Position numbers and translations under genes: made by a program. 64,000 nt of DNA from Bacillaceae bacterium IKA-2. Its GTDB lineage: Bacteria > Bacillota > Bacilli > Bacillales > Anaerobacillaceae. The stretch covers positions 1,736,001-1,800,000 of the forward strand of contig CP134492.1 in NCBI GenBank assembly GCA_031761875.1, written 5' to 3'. Under the pieces are notes generated by a model. That model ran no database searches. It saw only the letters and a list, made by a program, of their open reading frames with translations, and was not told the DNA's origin. This document shows, in pieces, positions 26,340 through 36,108 of the stretch. Each line of letters opens with the position of its first letter. Position 1 is the stretch's first letter.

Positions 26340-28130
26340 ATGACACTTGAAATTATGATCACATTTGCTGTCTTATTATTAGCGATCACGCTATTTGTGA
26401 CAGAAAAGCTTCGTACCGATCTTGTTGCCGTTCTTATTATGGTTATACTTCCATGGACCGGTGTTATTTCGGTGTCGGAAGCCTTCGCTGGATTTTCTTC
26501 AAATGCCGTCATTTCTGTTATGGCTGTTATGCTGATCGGATATGGGGTTGACCGCTCCGGGATCATGGTTGTTGTTGCTGAATTCATCACAAAACGGGTC
26601 GGTAAAAAAGAAAAAAATATTATGGCTAGCACTTCTGCAACTGTTGGTATCATTTCTTCTTTTATGCAGAATATCGGAGCGGCGGCACTTTTTCTTCCTG
26701 CTCTTCGAAAAATAGGAAAAAAAGCTAATATCCCTGCATCCAAAATAATTATGCCGATGGGTTTCGCTGCTATACTTGGTGGAACGGTAACAATGGTGGC
26801 TTCAGGTCCTCTGATTATCTTAAATGATCTGCTTATCGAATCAGGAAATGAACCGTTTAATCTTTTTGCTGTAACGCCAATCGGTATTGCTCTGCTTGGT
26901 TCAGGTATTCTTTACTTTTATCTGTTTGGAGACTTTGTATTACCTAAGGCTAAAGGGGAAGCAAAGCAAAGCCTTACCGAAGCAATACGTGAAACCTATG
27001 AATTACCAGAGGATATTTATGAAATTGACATTAATGCAACCAGTTCTCTGGTTGGAAAGTCTATTGAAGAACTTGGAATTTGGGAAAAATATACAATCAA
27101 TATTCTTGCCCTGAGTGAATCGGGAAGCCATTTTTACAGTCCATGGCGGAAAACACGTTTTCAAGGCAATCAGACCATTGCAGTTCTCGGCAGGAAAGAG
27201 GATGTCACCTCTTTTGTAAACGATCACAATTTAGAGATTAAGGACGATTTAGAGACGTTCTCAAATTTAGAAAATGAAGACCGGGCCGGGTTTGTGGAAA
27301 TTGTTCTTCCACCAAAATCACGTTTTATCGGTAAAAATCTACAGGAAATAGGGTTTAGAAAAAATTATAAGCTCGAACCTATTGCGTTTATAACTCGTGG
27401 TGGTGAGAAGCAAAATATATCCGAAGTTCCTTTCGAAGCTGGTATGCAGATGATCGTGTTCGGTCGCTGGGAAGATATCGTCAGTCTGAAATCGTCTCAT
27501 GATTTTGCTATCCTTACAGAGGTTCACCCTCCGGAGCCTGAGCCGAAAACAGATAAGAAAAGGCACGCGTTGCTTTCGATCACAGTGGCAATTGGTCTTG
27601 TTCTTTTCGGATTTCCGCTTTCACTTAGCTTCTTTTCAGGTGCCTTGTTGATGATTCTTCTTGGTGTTATTCCCAAAGAAGAGATTTATCCAGCCATCGA
27701 CTGGAAAACTGTATTTCTCTTAGCCGGTTTAATACCAATGGGAACGGCATTTGAAAACAGTGGAGCTGCTGCATATACTGCGGCAGGAATTATCAATGTA
27801 GTTGGCGGTTGGGGTACATTTGGGATCTTAATCGTAATCGCTATTATTTCAATGTTCTTCTCATTGTTCATGTCGAACGTGGCAGCAACCGTCCTTTTAG
27901 TGCCGCTCGTAATCATGATGGGGAATTCCTTTGGTATCAACCCGACAGGACTTGCTTTATTAGTTGCGATATCGGCATCTAACTCATTCATACTACCAAC
28001 TCACCAGGTGAATGCCTTTATTATGAGTCCCGGTGGATACAGAAATGCCGACTATATAAGAGCTGGAAGTGGTATGAGTATTATCTTCCTCATTGTTTCA
28101 GTCACTATGATTTATCTGTTTTTCATATAA
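26340..28130 (+). CDS. SLC13 / DASS-type permease with two RCK_C (TrkA-C) domains
   Basis: A 596-residue membrane transporter of the ArsB/NhaD/SLC13 (CitMHS-like) superfamily. It has N-terminal and C-terminal membrane bundles split by two soluble TrkA-C/RCK_C-like domains (about 215-300 and 310-395). Each membrane half holds an Asn-rich re-entrant segment: MQNIGAAALFLPAL near 113 and MSNVAATVLLVPLVIMMGN in the second half. Relatives carry sulfate, dicarboxylates or other anions with Na+; the RCK_C insert suggests ligand gating. ATG 26340 follows AAAGGAG. It is monocistronic and shares a terminator with the convergent abgT-like gene. The substrate is unknown. Confidence 0.9.
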   Translation: MTLEIMITFAVLLLAITLFVTEKLRTDLVAVLIMVILPWTGVISVSEAFAGFSSNAVISVMAVMLIGYGVDRSGIMVVVAEFITKRVGKKEKNIMASTSATVGIISSFMQNIGAAALFLPALRKIGKKANIPASKIIMPMGFAAILGGTVTMVASGPLIILNDLLIESGNEPFNLFAVTPIGIALLGSGILYFYLFGDFVLPKAKGEAKQSLTEAIRETYELPEDIYEIDINATSSLVGKSIEELGIWEKYTINILALSESGSHFYSPWRKTRFQGNQTIAVLGRKEDVTSFVNDHNLEIKDDLETFSNLENEDRAGFVEIVLPPKSRFIGKNLQEIGFRKNYKLEPIAFITRGGEKQNISEVPFEAGMQMIVFGRWEDIVSLKSSHDFAILTEVHPPEPEPKTDKKRHALLSITVAIGLVLFGFPLSLSFFSGALLMILLGVIPKEEIYPAIDWKTVFLLAGLIPMGTAFENSGAAAYTAAGIINVVGGWGTFGILIVIAIISMFFSLFMSNVAATVLLVPLVIMMGNSFGINPTGLALLVAISASNSFILPTHQVNAFIMSPGGYRNADYIRAGSGMSIIFLIVSVTMIYLFFI

Positions 28131-28221
28131 TATTTGAAATGCGTTGGATCCGCAATAAAATATCTGTCATTCTTGGAAGGTGGTAGAGGAAAAGGTAAAT
28201 GGTTTTTTCTATTTTCACAGC

Positions 28222-28258
28222 AAAAAGAGCTTATCCATTTATGGAATAAGCTCTTTTT
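28222..28258. terminator. Bidirectional terminator
   Basis: AAAAAGAGCTTATCC and GGAATAAGCTCTTTTT form an almost perfect stem with A and T runs. It lies between the convergent SLC13 and AbgT genes. Confidence 0.85.
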
Positions 28259-28381
28259 ACTGTGTTGAAACTATATTGATTTTGTTCAAAATTCATTCAG
28301 CTGACAATTCATATTCGATTACCCATTTATGTTTGTCGCTTCTTCTCGACCAGTTGTTAGAGTATACGAAACATCTTAAAA

Positions 28382-29920
28382 TTATTTTGTATAAAGTATT
28401 GGCGATCCAGGTCCTAAATCAATTCCTAACGTCATCCAAATGATTAACATTAAAACCCAGATAATTGAAAATGCAATTGAGTAAGGGATCATTGTTGAGA
28501 TCAATGTCCCGATCCCAATTTTTTTATCATATTTTTGCGCAAAGGCAATCACAATTGCAAAATAGGGCATCAATGGTGAAATGATGTTTGTTGTGGAGTC
28601 AGCGAGACGATAGGCTAGCTGTGTTAATTCTGGTGAATAACCGACTTCCATCATCATTGGTATAAATACAGGTGCCATAATGGCCCATTTTGCTGATGCA
28701 CTACCGATAAATATGTTAATAGAACCTGCAACAACAATAAAGGTTAAGATTAATGGAATTCCTTTAAACCCTGTTGATTCTAAAAACTCAGCCCCTTTAA
28801 CAGCCATTACCATACCGAGGTTTGTCTCGTTAAAGTAAGCAACAAATTGACCTGCTGCAAAAGCAAGGACAATGTATGCTCCCATTGTCGCCATTGTCGC
28901 CATTGTCGCTGAAAGTTGATCGGCGACATCTTTATCATTTTTAATAGATTCTGTCAGTTTTCCATAAACAAGACCAGGTACAAAGAATAAAATTAAAATA
29001 ATCGGTACTAGTGATGAGAAAAATGGTGAATTAATGATAGCGCCTTCCTCACCTCTAAGCGGTCCCCATGTAGGAACAATTAATAGGGCTAACCCAGCAA
29101 CTGTTACGAGAAATGCCACTAAAGCTCCTAATAACCCCTTTTTTTCAAGAGCAGAAATGCCAACTGCTACCTCTGAAATACCACCTTTATATGTTCCAAG
29201 TCTTGGCTCAACAATTTTATCAGTAACAAACGTTCCAACGATGGTTAAGACGAAAACAGATACAATCATAAAATAATAGTTCATCGCAAAGTTAATTGTT
29301 TCTGCATAGGCAGCATCATAGGTTGCAGCTGCTTGTTGGGTTAAAGATCCTAAAAGAGGATCAAGGGAAGTTAATAAAAGATTTGCACTAAATCCAGCTG
29401 AAACTCCGGCAAAAGCAGCTGCTAGTCCAGCTAATGGATGTCTTCCTAATCCGGCAAATAGAACGGCACCAAGAGGAGTTAAAACTACATAGCCAGCGTC
29501 AGCCGCCATACTAGACATAATTCCACCAAATACTAAAGCAGCTGTAATTAGCTGGTTTGGAACAGATGTTACTAGTGCGCGAAGTGCTGCACTAATTAAC
29601 CCGGAGCGCTCTGCAATCCCAATACCAAGCATTGTTACAAGTACAGTACCAAGCGGTGCGAATCCGGTAAAGTTACTTACCATACTAGTGAAAATATACT
29701 CAATCCCATCGCTACTTAATAAGTTTCTAACTTCTAAGATTTCTCCTTCATTTGTAGGATGCTCAACAGTAATTCCCAAGTTTGCGAAAATCCAGGAAAA
29801 TACGATGACCAAAACTGCGAAAATTGCAAATAAAGTTACAGGATGAGGTAATTTATTTCCTACACGCTCGATTCCATCTAGAGAGCGACCAATTAAACCT
29901 TTGTTTTTGATATTGTTCAA
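28382..29920 (-). CDS. abgT: AbgT-family transporter (p-aminobenzoyl-glutamate type)
   Basis: A 512-residue inner-membrane protein of the AbgT family, with about 10 membrane spans and two re-entrant hairpins. It starts with GLIGRSLDGIERVGNKLPHP, the typical soluble lead into helix 1, and contains GSINIFIGSASAKWAIMAPV, a family-conserved re-entrant segment. Members import p-aminobenzoyl-glutamate (folate breakdown product) or act as sulfonamide exporters. TTG 29920 is chosen because GAAGGGGTG is well placed; the TTG at 29950 has no such site. A triplicated 9-bp ATTGTCGCC in the coding strand's complement encodes a repeated Ala-Thr-Met. No amidase gene is nearby. Confidence 0.9.
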   Translation of the reverse strand: MNNIKNKGLIGRSLDGIERVGNKLPHPVTLFAIFAVLVIVFSWIFANLGITVEHPTNEGEILEVRNLLSSDGIEYIFTSMVSNFTGFAPLGTVLVTMLGIGIAERSGLISAALRALVTSVPNQLITAALVFGGIMSSMAADAGYVVLTPLGAVLFAGLGRHPLAGLAAAFAGVSAGFSANLLLTSLDPLLGSLTQQAAATYDAAYAETINFAMNYYFMIVSVFVLTIVGTFVTDKIVEPRLGTYKGGISEVAVGISALEKKGLLGALVAFLVTVAGLALLIVPTWGPLRGEEGAIINSPFFSSLVPIILILFFVPGLVYGKLTESIKNDKDVADQLSATMATMATMGAYIVLAFAAGQFVAYFNETNLGMVMAVKGAEFLESTGFKGIPLILTFIVVAGSINIFIGSASAKWAIMAPVFIPMMMEVGYSPELTQLAYRLADSTTNIISPLMPYFAIVIAFAQKYDKKIGIGTLISTMIPYSIAFSIIWVLMLIIWMTLGIDLGPGSPILYTK

Positions 29921-30300
29921 ATTTAGCACCCCTTCAAAACTTACTGACAAATATATTTTAACAAAGATATTATACTAGGAAATCTATTTAAATTGATACG
30001 TAATCTTTAAAATGCAGAATAGGTGAATTATTCTGAACAAAAAATATGTATTATTTTTTTAATATATCAAAAAATTAAAGTGAAGAAAGTAAAAAGTGCC
30101 TGCCCGCCAGTGCGTTAAAGCGCTGGCGGGCGGGCAATTTTTAAGGTTATTTCATTTTTATTCCACACATTAAAAGCATTATAGTATATAATGTATAAGA
30201 AGTGTTTTATCTGAATATATAGAATAGTAATAAAATTCACATTTTATGCGCTATGTTATGTACTTAATTTCACAAAGTTTGAGGAGGAGGAGGACTTCTA
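29921..30300. other. Intergenic region between divergent abgT and fixABCX
   Basis: Holds the GC-rich hairpin at 30091-30142 and AT-rich DNA with TATAAT-like boxes (for example 30188-30193), but no promoter with a clear -35. No RNA gene or riboswitch was recognised. Confidence 0.4.
30091..30142. terminator. GC-rich hairpin with GTGCCTGCCC repeat core
   Basis: TGCCCGCCAGTGC and GCGCTGGCGGGCGGGCA form a strong stem between AAAAAG and ATTTTT. It stands out from the AT-rich surroundings and shares GTGCCTG[CT]CC with the repeats at 2612 and 11189. It lies between divergent genes, where no transcript end is expected. Confidence 0.6.
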
Positions 30301-31136
30301 TGCTTCACATCGTTGTTTGTATTAAACAGGTTCCAGATAGTAGAGAAATCCGTATTGATCCGAAAAATAATACGTTGATCCGACAAGGCGTACCGAGTAT
30401 CGTAAACTTTTATGATAAACATGGTTTAGAAGAAGCGTTGCGCATAAAAGACGAACAAGGAGCACGGGTTACTGTCGTTACAATGGGTCCGCCACCAGCA
30501 GAAAAGGGTTTAAAGGAATGTATTTCGCTTGGTGCAGATGAAGCCGTTCTTGTAACCGATCGTGGCTTTGGAGGCGCGGATACACTTGCTACATCTTATG
30601 TAATTGGAGAAACAATTAAAAAGGTTGAAGAACACTGGGGAACTGTTGATATGGTGTTTTGTGGTAAGCAGACACTTGATGGTGATACAGGCCAAGTTGG
30701 TCCCGGAGTTGCTTGTAGGTTAGATTTAGAGCAATTAACTTATGTTAGTAAAGTTGTAGAAGTAAATGAAGAAAAAAGAACTGTCATGGTTCATCGTCTT
30801 TTAGAAGATGGGGTAGAAGTTGTAGAAACGAATATGCCAGTACTACTTACTGCGCTGAAGGAACTGAATGCTGTTCGAAGAGCTACATTACCGAATATGT
30901 TAAGGGCTGCAAGATATAAACCGACGGTATGGACAACTGCAGATTTCCCAAATATTGAACGTGATAAAATTGGTCTAAAAGGTTCACCAACGATCGTTTC
31001 AAGAACTTGGGTTCCTGATATCAGAAAAATAAACTGTACGATGATCACTGGGGAAACACCCGAAAAGATCGCTGAACATATCAGTGACAAATTGTGGGAA
31101 GAGGATGTTCCTAAGAAGCTTGGTTGGACGTCTTAA
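30301..31136 (+). CDS. fixA: Electron transfer flavoprotein beta subunit (FixA)
   Basis: A 278-residue ETF-beta, the AMP/FAD-binding partner of FixB. It opens HIVVCIKQVPDSREIRIDP and has FCGKQTLDGDTGQVGPGVA, a typical ETF-beta signature, in the middle. It is the first gene of a complete fixABCX operon encoding a membrane-associated flavin-based electron-bifurcating complex that takes electrons from NADH to reduce quinone and a low-potential acceptor. The start is ATG 30301 behind an unusually strong GAGGAGGAGGAGG; the frame is open to 30246 without another good site. Confidence 0.95.
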
Positions 31137-31166
31137 CAAAATTAATTTTTCAAGGAGGAAGATTCG

Positions 31167-32255
31167 ATGTCTGCTGAAGAAATAGAAGATCAGATGCCAG
31201 ATTGGTCAGCATTTCGTGGGGTTCTCATTTTTATAGAACAACGAGGTGGAATAGCTAAAAAGGTATCCTGGCAATTGCTTGGGGAAGGCAGGAAATTGGC
31301 TGACAAGCTTGAGGTTCCATTAATGGCGGTGGTCATGGGCGATGATGTTCGACATCTTGCCCAAGAAGCTATTGCCTATGGAGCAGAGCAGTCTTATCTA
31401 TGCGAGGCTCCTGAATTAAAACAGTACCGAACAAGACCATACAGCCGAGTAATACTAAAGATTATCGAAGAAGTTAAACCTGAAATTGTCTTGTTTGGTG
31501 CAACGGCTACAGGAAGAGATTTAGCAGGTGCGGTTGCTACTCATTTACCGACGGGTTTAACTGCCGATACAACAGAATTAGATGTTGAACCACACCCATC
31601 ACGCTTGCTATTAGCAAGTAGACCGGCATTTTCAGAAAAAATGATGGCGACGATATTGTGCAAGAAATATCGACCGCAAATGGCAACGGCTCGCGCTGGT
31701 GTGTTTGAAGCTATTCCTAAAGATGAAACTCGAGCAGGTGAGATCATTCACATTGAAAACGAAATGAATGAAAGCGAAATTGCAGCAAGGGTTGTTGATT
31801 TTTTTGAAGAAAGTCATAGCATTAATTTAGAAGAAGCAGAAATTATTGTTGCTGGAGGACGAGGATTAGGCGGAGCTGAACCTTTTGCATTATTGAAAGA
31901 TCTCGCTGATGTTCTCGGCGGTGTTGTCGGAGCTTCTAGAGCTGCGGTTGATGCAGGATGGATTAAACACGAACACCAAGTAGGGCAAACAGGTTTTACT
32001 GTAAGACCAAAGCTTTATATAGCCGTCGGGATATCCGGTGCAGTGCAACATACAGTAGGCATGTCAGGCTCTGAAATTGTTGTAGCTATCAATAAAGATG
32101 AAAGCGCTCCAATTTTTCAATTTGCACAATATGGTATTGTAGGCGATCTGATGAAAATCATACCAGCAATTACTGAAGAAATACGGAAACGAAAAGAGTT
32201 CTTAGGAATTCAGATCCCTAACACCGAGTCAACTGAAGCTATTGAGTCGGCTTGA
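31167..32255 (+). CDS. fixB: Electron transfer flavoprotein alpha subunit (FixB)
   Basis: A 362-residue ETF-alpha. The C-terminal FAD-binding domain contains [46 protein letters not shown] and GAVQHTVGM, all classical. The first 25 residues are an acidic extension as in many Fix-type alpha subunits. ATG 31167 follows AAGGAGGAAG, 30 bp after fixA. It pairs with FixA to carry the bifurcating FAD. Confidence 0.95.
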   Translation: MSAEEIEDQMPDWSAFRGVLIFIEQRGGIAKKVSWQLLGEGRKLADKLEVPLMAVVMGDDVRHLAQEAIAYGAEQSYLCEAPELKQYRTRPYSRVILKIIEEVKPEIVLFGATATGRDLAGAVATHLPTGLTADTTELDVEPHPSRLLLASRPAFSEKMMATILCKKYRPQMATARAGVFEAIPKDETRAGEIIHIENEMNESEIAARVVDFFEESHSINLEEAEIIVAGGRGLGGAEPFALLKDLADVLGGVVGASRAAVDAGWIKHEHQVGQTGFTVRPKLYIAVGISGAVQHTVGMSGSEIVVAINKDESAPIFQFAQYGIVGDLMKIIPAITEEIRKRKEFLGIQIPNTESTEAIESA

Positions 32256-32280
32256 GAAACCAAAATGAGGAGCGATATTT

Positions 32281-33591
32281 GTGAGTGAAAAATTCGATGC
32301 GGTAATCGTAGGAGCAGGACCAGCGGGAGCAGCAGCGGCCTTAACGATGGCTCGTGCTGGATTGTCTGTTGTTTTATTAGAACGAGGAGAATTTCCTGGC
32401 GCCAAAAATCTTTTTGGCGGCGTATTATATAGAAAGCAGATCGAAGAACTTGTTCCTGAATTTTGGAAAGAGCGGAATGCCCCTATTGAACGACATATTG
32501 TCGAGCAAAGAATATGGATGATGGGCAAGGAATCGGCGGTCACTTTTGGTCACCGCAATGAAGCGTACAAAGAACCTTTCAACTGTTTTACAGGCTTGAG
32601 AGTGAAATTCGATCAATGGTTTGCAAATAAAGCGGTCGAGGCCGGGGCGATACCTGTATATGAAACTGTTGCTTTGGAAGTTATTAAAGAAGGTAACAAG
32701 GTCGTTGGCGTAAGAACCGATCGAGAACATGGCGACTTGTATGCCGATGTTGTCATCATTGCCGATGGTGTTAATTCGTTATTAGGTAAATCAATGGGCA
32801 TTCACACCGAATGGAAGGTCGATGAAGTTTCTCTTGTCGTAAAGGAAGTTATTAAACTACCAAGAGAGAAAATTGAAGATCGTTTTAATCTCGAAGGCGA
32901 TGAAGGTGTAACGATAGAATTTATGGGCGATACCTCACAAGGAATGGCTGGAATGGGTTTCTTATATACAAACAAGGACACCCTTTCACTAGGAATCGGG
33001 ACAATGGTAGGACACTTAAGGGACAAAAGAATCAAACCATACGCCCTGTTAGATTTGGTTAAAGAACATCCGATGATCAGGAGACTAATCCAAGGAGGTG
33101 AGAGACTGGAGTATTCAGGACATTTAATCCCAGAGGGTGGATTTAATTCGATTCCGCCACTATCTGGGGACGGTTGGGTTGTTTGTGGAGATGCTGCGCA
33201 GCTAGTTAATTTTGTTCATCGTGAAGGTACAAATCTTGCAATGACTTCGGGCCGATTGGCCGGGGAGACTATTATTGAAGCGAAGAATAAAGGGGATTAT
33301 ACTAGAGCGGCCTTAAAGCTCTATGATGAAAAAGTTAAAGCGTCGTTTATTCATAAGGATTTGAAAAAATATCGAGGAATGCACCAAATGTTGAGGGATG
33401 AAGATCCTGAATTGTTATTTGAGAAGCTTCCTCGCGCTGTTAATGAAGCGGCTTATAATATGTTTTTAGTTGATGGCGTATCCAAGGCGGAGAAGCAGAA
33501 AAAAGCGATTAAGCTAATCAAAGATGCTGCAGGCGGTCCTATGAGTTTAATGAAATTAGGTTACAAAGGATGGAGGTCGATGAACGGATGA
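32281..33591 (+). CDS. fixC: FixC, ETF-quinone oxidoreductase-like flavoprotein
   Basis: A 436-residue flavoprotein related to ETF:ubiquinone oxidoreductase. N-terminal FAD motif DAVIVGAGPAGAAAALTMAR (residues 5-24) and VVCGDAAQLVNFVHREGTNL (about 300-319) are diagnostic. It passes electrons from the FixAB flavoprotein to the quinone pool at the membrane. GTG 32281 follows ATGAGGAG, 25 bp after fixB. It overlaps fixX by 4 bp. Confidence 0.95.
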   Translation: MSEKFDAVIVGAGPAGAAAALTMARAGLSVVLLERGEFPGAKNLFGGVLYRKQIEELVPEFWKERNAPIERHIVEQRIWMMGKESAVTFGHRNEAYKEPFNCFTGLRVKFDQWFANKAVEAGAIPVYETVALEVIKEGNKVVGVRTDREHGDLYADVVIIADGVNSLLGKSMGIHTEWKVDEVSLVVKEVIKLPREKIEDRFNLEGDEGVTIEFMGDTSQGMAGMGFLYTNKDTLSLGIGTMVGHLRDKRIKPYALLDLVKEHPMIRRLIQGGERLEYSGHLIPEGGFNSIPPLSGDGWVVCGDAAQLVNFVHREGTNLAMTSGRLAGETIIEAKNKGDYTRAALKLYDEKVKASFIHKDLKKYRGMHQMLRDEDPELLFEKLPRAVNEAAYNMFLVDGVSKAEKQKKAIKLIKDAAGGPMSLMKLGYKGWRSMNG

Positions 33592-33875
33592 GTAATTGTT
33601 CAGTTGCTGATCGATTATTTACAATACGATATAAATGTGACGATAAGTCACACTTGGTCATTAAAGAAGCAGACACTTGCGAAAAATGCGTGACAAAGGA
33701 TTGTAATTTCTTTTGTCCATCTGATGTTTATGAGTGGGAAAAGAAATTGAAAATCACAACAGTAGCTTTTGAAAATTGTATTGAGTGTGGAACCTGTCGT
33801 ATCGCTTGCCCATCGGACAATATTGATTGGGTATATCCTAAGGGCGGATATGGAATTACCTATAAATATGGATGA
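33588..33875 (+). CDS. fixX: FixX ferredoxin-like protein
   Basis: A 95-residue ferredoxin-like subunit with the cluster motif CIECGTCRIACP and an earlier set of cysteines (TCEKCVTKDCNFFCP); the protein ends DWVYPKGGYGITYKYG as in FixX/YdiT proteins. It ties electrons from FixC to a low-potential acceptor. ATG 33588 overlaps the fixC stop (ATGA), so translation is coupled; the frame is open to 33570 but without support. No nif genes are visible, so the acceptor pathway lies elsewhere. Confidence 0.94.
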   Translation: MSNCSVADRLFTIRYKCDDKSHLVIKEADTCEKCVTKDCNFFCPSDVYEWEKKLKITTVAFENCIECGTCRIACPSDNIDWVYPKGGYGITYKYG

Positions 33876-33898
33876 GTGACGTCTAGATTATCATACGA

Positions 33899-33940
33899 AG
33901 GGGTGTCCCATCTAATAGAGTTGACGGTGACACCCCGAAA
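33899..33940 (+). terminator. Hairpin after fixX (weak terminator)
   Basis: GGGGTGTC and GACACCCC form an 8-bp GC-rich stem with a loop of about 21 nt. There is no T run, only GAAATTT, so termination is plausible but not clear. Confidence 0.45.
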
Positions 33941-34039
33941 TTTACTAGATTTCAATCATAGACGACTAGTTAGTGGTCGGTCGAGCCTAGCTTGATAGAT
34001 AGTTTAAAAAATTAGGTTTCGAGTATACAAGCCACCGAC

Positions 34040-35209
34040 TTAATCGTCTGTGGCTTCTTCTGGTTGGTCGATTTTTTGATGGTTATTTTTTTCAAATACT
34101 ATCGGTAAACAAATTTTAAAAGTAGTTATTTCTTCATTAGAATCACAAGAAATACTTCCATTATGTTTTTCTATAATCTTTTTACATACATACAACCCTA
34201 TTCCGGTCCCGAGTTCTTTTGTTGTATAAAAAGGTTCGAAGATAACTTCTCTAGTTTCGTCTGGAATGAGGGGGCCATTATTTGCTATTTCAATTGTGAC
34301 ATATTCATCACTTGTAAAAGTACTAACAAATACTTTCCTAGGTTTACCTTTTTTTGCAATAGCATCGATGGAATTCATCAATATATTCAAAAAGACTTGT
34401 TTTAATTCATTTTTATTGGCAATTGTATGAGATTCTTGTCCATGGTTAGTAATTACATTGACATCGATATCGACTATACTGGGGTATAAAAATTTTATGA
34501 TATCTTCTAATAAAAGCTGAACCGTTACGATTTCTTTCCGCTGTTCCTGAGCGCCCTCATTTTTAGATGTATGAAGAAATTGTGTGATATGAAATTTAAG
34601 TTGATCGAGTTCATGGTCAATAATATCTATATACTTTAATGTTGGATAATCAGTTTTTAATAACTTAATAAACCCAATAACCGCTGTTAGTGGGTTTCTA
34701 AACTCATGAACAAAGCTAGAAGACATTTGCCCTAATAAGGTCAACTTTACATTATGATTTTCATTAATTAATAAGTTTTTTTCTTCAATCACTTGCTCTT
34801 TAAGCACAGTAAATTTTTTAACTGCATAATAGCAGAATTGATCAAAGCTGCTATTGATTTTTTTAATAGCGGCTTGTAGTTGTTCCTTGTTCATTGCTGA
34901 TAAAAACAGATGGTTGACAATAATAGTTCTTCCTAGATTTACATTATGAACAAAATCACCAATATTAATATGAGCTTCGACGCGCTCTTTTGCTACTTTG
35001 TGTGCTAAAAGTTCAATCTCATTCTCTGTGATAGTATCAGTTAAAGTTTTTTTTAATAATTCAAACATTAGCAATGCGTTATCTCTAACTTTTTCTTTAT
35101 GTATATCGATAGGCTGTAGTTTAATTTTTTGCCTCCATTCTTTTGAAATATCGGCTTTACTTCTGTCCAAAAAGTCGACTAATTCCTGATAAGTTGAAAC
35201 TGAAACCAA
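34040..35209 (-). CDS. Soluble sensor histidine kinase with RsbR-like N-terminal domain
   Basis: A 389-residue histidine kinase. The N-terminal all-helical part (about 1-150; ELVDFLDRSKADISKEWRQK) resembles the RsbRD/RsbU_N-type signalling domain. HisKA carries the phosphorylation site in SFVHEFRNPLTAV, and the HATPase has the N box (VFLNILMNSIDAIA) and G2 box GTGIGLYVCKKI. There are no membrane helices, so it senses a cytosolic cue, in the manner of the Bacillus sporulation/KinB-like soluble kinases. TTG 35209 is favoured because AAAGGTGGTG lies just upstream; the frame is open to ATG 35242 without a ribosome binding site. No response regulator gene is adjacent, so it is an orphan kinase. 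Confidence 0.88.
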   Translation of the reverse strand: MVSVSTYQELVDFLDRSKADISKEWRQKIKLQPIDIHKEKVRDNALLMFELLKKTLTDTITENEIELLAHKVAKERVEAHINIGDFVHNVNLGRTIIVNHLFLSAMNKEQLQAAIKKINSSFDQFCYYAVKKFTVLKEQVIEEKNLLINENHNVKLTLLGQMSSSFVHEFRNPLTAVIGFIKLLKTDYPTLKYIDIIDHELDQLKFHITQFLHTSKNEGAQEQRKEIVTVQLLLEDIIKFLYPSIVDIDVNVITNHGQESHTIANKNELKQVFLNILMNSIDAIAKKGKPRKVFVSTFTSDEYVTIEIANNGPLIPDETREVIFEPFYTTKELGTGIGLYVCKKIIEKHNGSISCDSNEEITTFKICLPIVFEKNNHQKIDQPEEATDD

Positions 35210-35576
35210 AGATATTGCACCACCTTTTAGGTAATAAAACATTGTTAATTAATAATTCGACAATTTATTGTAGTGTTCCTTTAAAAAAGAGATAAAAATT
35301 AAATTTTAATTCGCTGAGTGAATTTCATAATACCAATAAATTAGCCATATAAATCTATATCTAGTTGAAAACTATTTGACTAAACTATATATAGTGTCCT
35401 AATGGCACAAAATAAGAATTATGAAATTCATTAAGCTTCTTAGACTAAATTAAATAACAGTCAGCCCTCGCTACTTTTTATTTCTTATTTGAATAAAAGT
35501 TTGATTAATCGTGAATGAAAGAAGAATTTTTGTGGAAGTTTAATACATACATTTCTTAATTGGAGTTGATCATGTT
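35210..35576. other. Intergenic region
   Basis: Mostly occupied by repeat copy 5 (35317-35432). The remainder is AT-rich with no recognised gene. Confidence 0.5.
35317..35432 (+). repeat. Palindromic intergenic repeat, copy 5 (longest)
   Basis: Arms AGTGAATTTCATAATACCAA and AGAATTATGAAATTCATT frame TTAGCCATAT...TAATGGCACAAAAT. It carries about 40 bp of extra central sequence compared with copies 1 and 4, itself partly palindromic (CTATATCTAG / CTATATATAG). Confidence 0.75.
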
Positions 35577-35909
35577 TTGGAGATGAGACAGAAATATTAT
35601 GTTACACTAAATCCTCAAGATTTTGGAATTGGACACATTCGAGATGATTCACAAGTCATTCAATATGAAATCGAAGCAACCGATCAAGAACTACATGAAG
35701 TTCAACAGTTCATACAAAAGTATGGTGATGAAATTTATGACGTTGTAGAAAATTTATTTCATCCTTTTAATCTGCGATATCTAAACGATGAAAACAATGA
35801 AACAAGCTCTAATTTAAACCATTTGTATCAAATAGTTTATAAATATGGCACAGCTAAAACAAAGCTTGACCTTGAAAGTATTCAGCGTGAAAATAACAAC
35901 TTGTCTTAA
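35577..35909 (+). CDS. Conserved-looking hypothetical protein
   Basis: A 110-residue acidic, soluble protein that I do not recognise. It has a beta-rich start (KYYVTLNPQDFGIGHIRDDS) and a helical middle (ATDQELHEVQQFIQKYGDEI). Start choice is open: TTG 35577 with GGAG 11 nt upstream, or ATG 35583. The gene has Bacillus-like codon use and is followed by a clear terminator, which supports it being real. No function is proposed. Confidence 0.65.
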   Translation: MEMRQKYYVTLNPQDFGIGHIRDDSQVIQYEIEATDQELHEVQQFIQKYGDEIYDVVENLFHPFNLRYLNDENNETSSNLNHLYQIVYKYGTAKTKLDLESIQRENNNLS

Positions 35910-35924
35910 TTTTTATTGAAAAGC

Positions 35925-35950
35925 CCTCACGATAATGTGAGGATTTTTTT
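35925..35950 (+). terminator. Rho-independent terminator
   Basis: CCTCAC GATAAT GTGAGG followed by ATTTTTTTT, immediately after the hypothetical gene. Confidence 0.85.
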
Positions 35951-36108
35951 TATCGAATTGGAGTATTGGAATGAATTTCATTCATGGATGAAAGCGAAAA
36001 AATATCAATAACAAATGCCAAGTTGGTTTTATTATTCGTTTTTTCGACTTCATACTTCGGCTTGCTAGTTTATTTTTTTTAGTATTTACTCCATTTGATT
36101 TTATTTTT

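Noticed and set aside
28882-28910. Three tandem ATTGTCGCC units inside the AbgT gene
   Set aside because: They keep the frame and encode a short Ala-Thr-Met repeat in a membrane segment; an ordinary small coding repeat, not a CRISPR or regulatory array.
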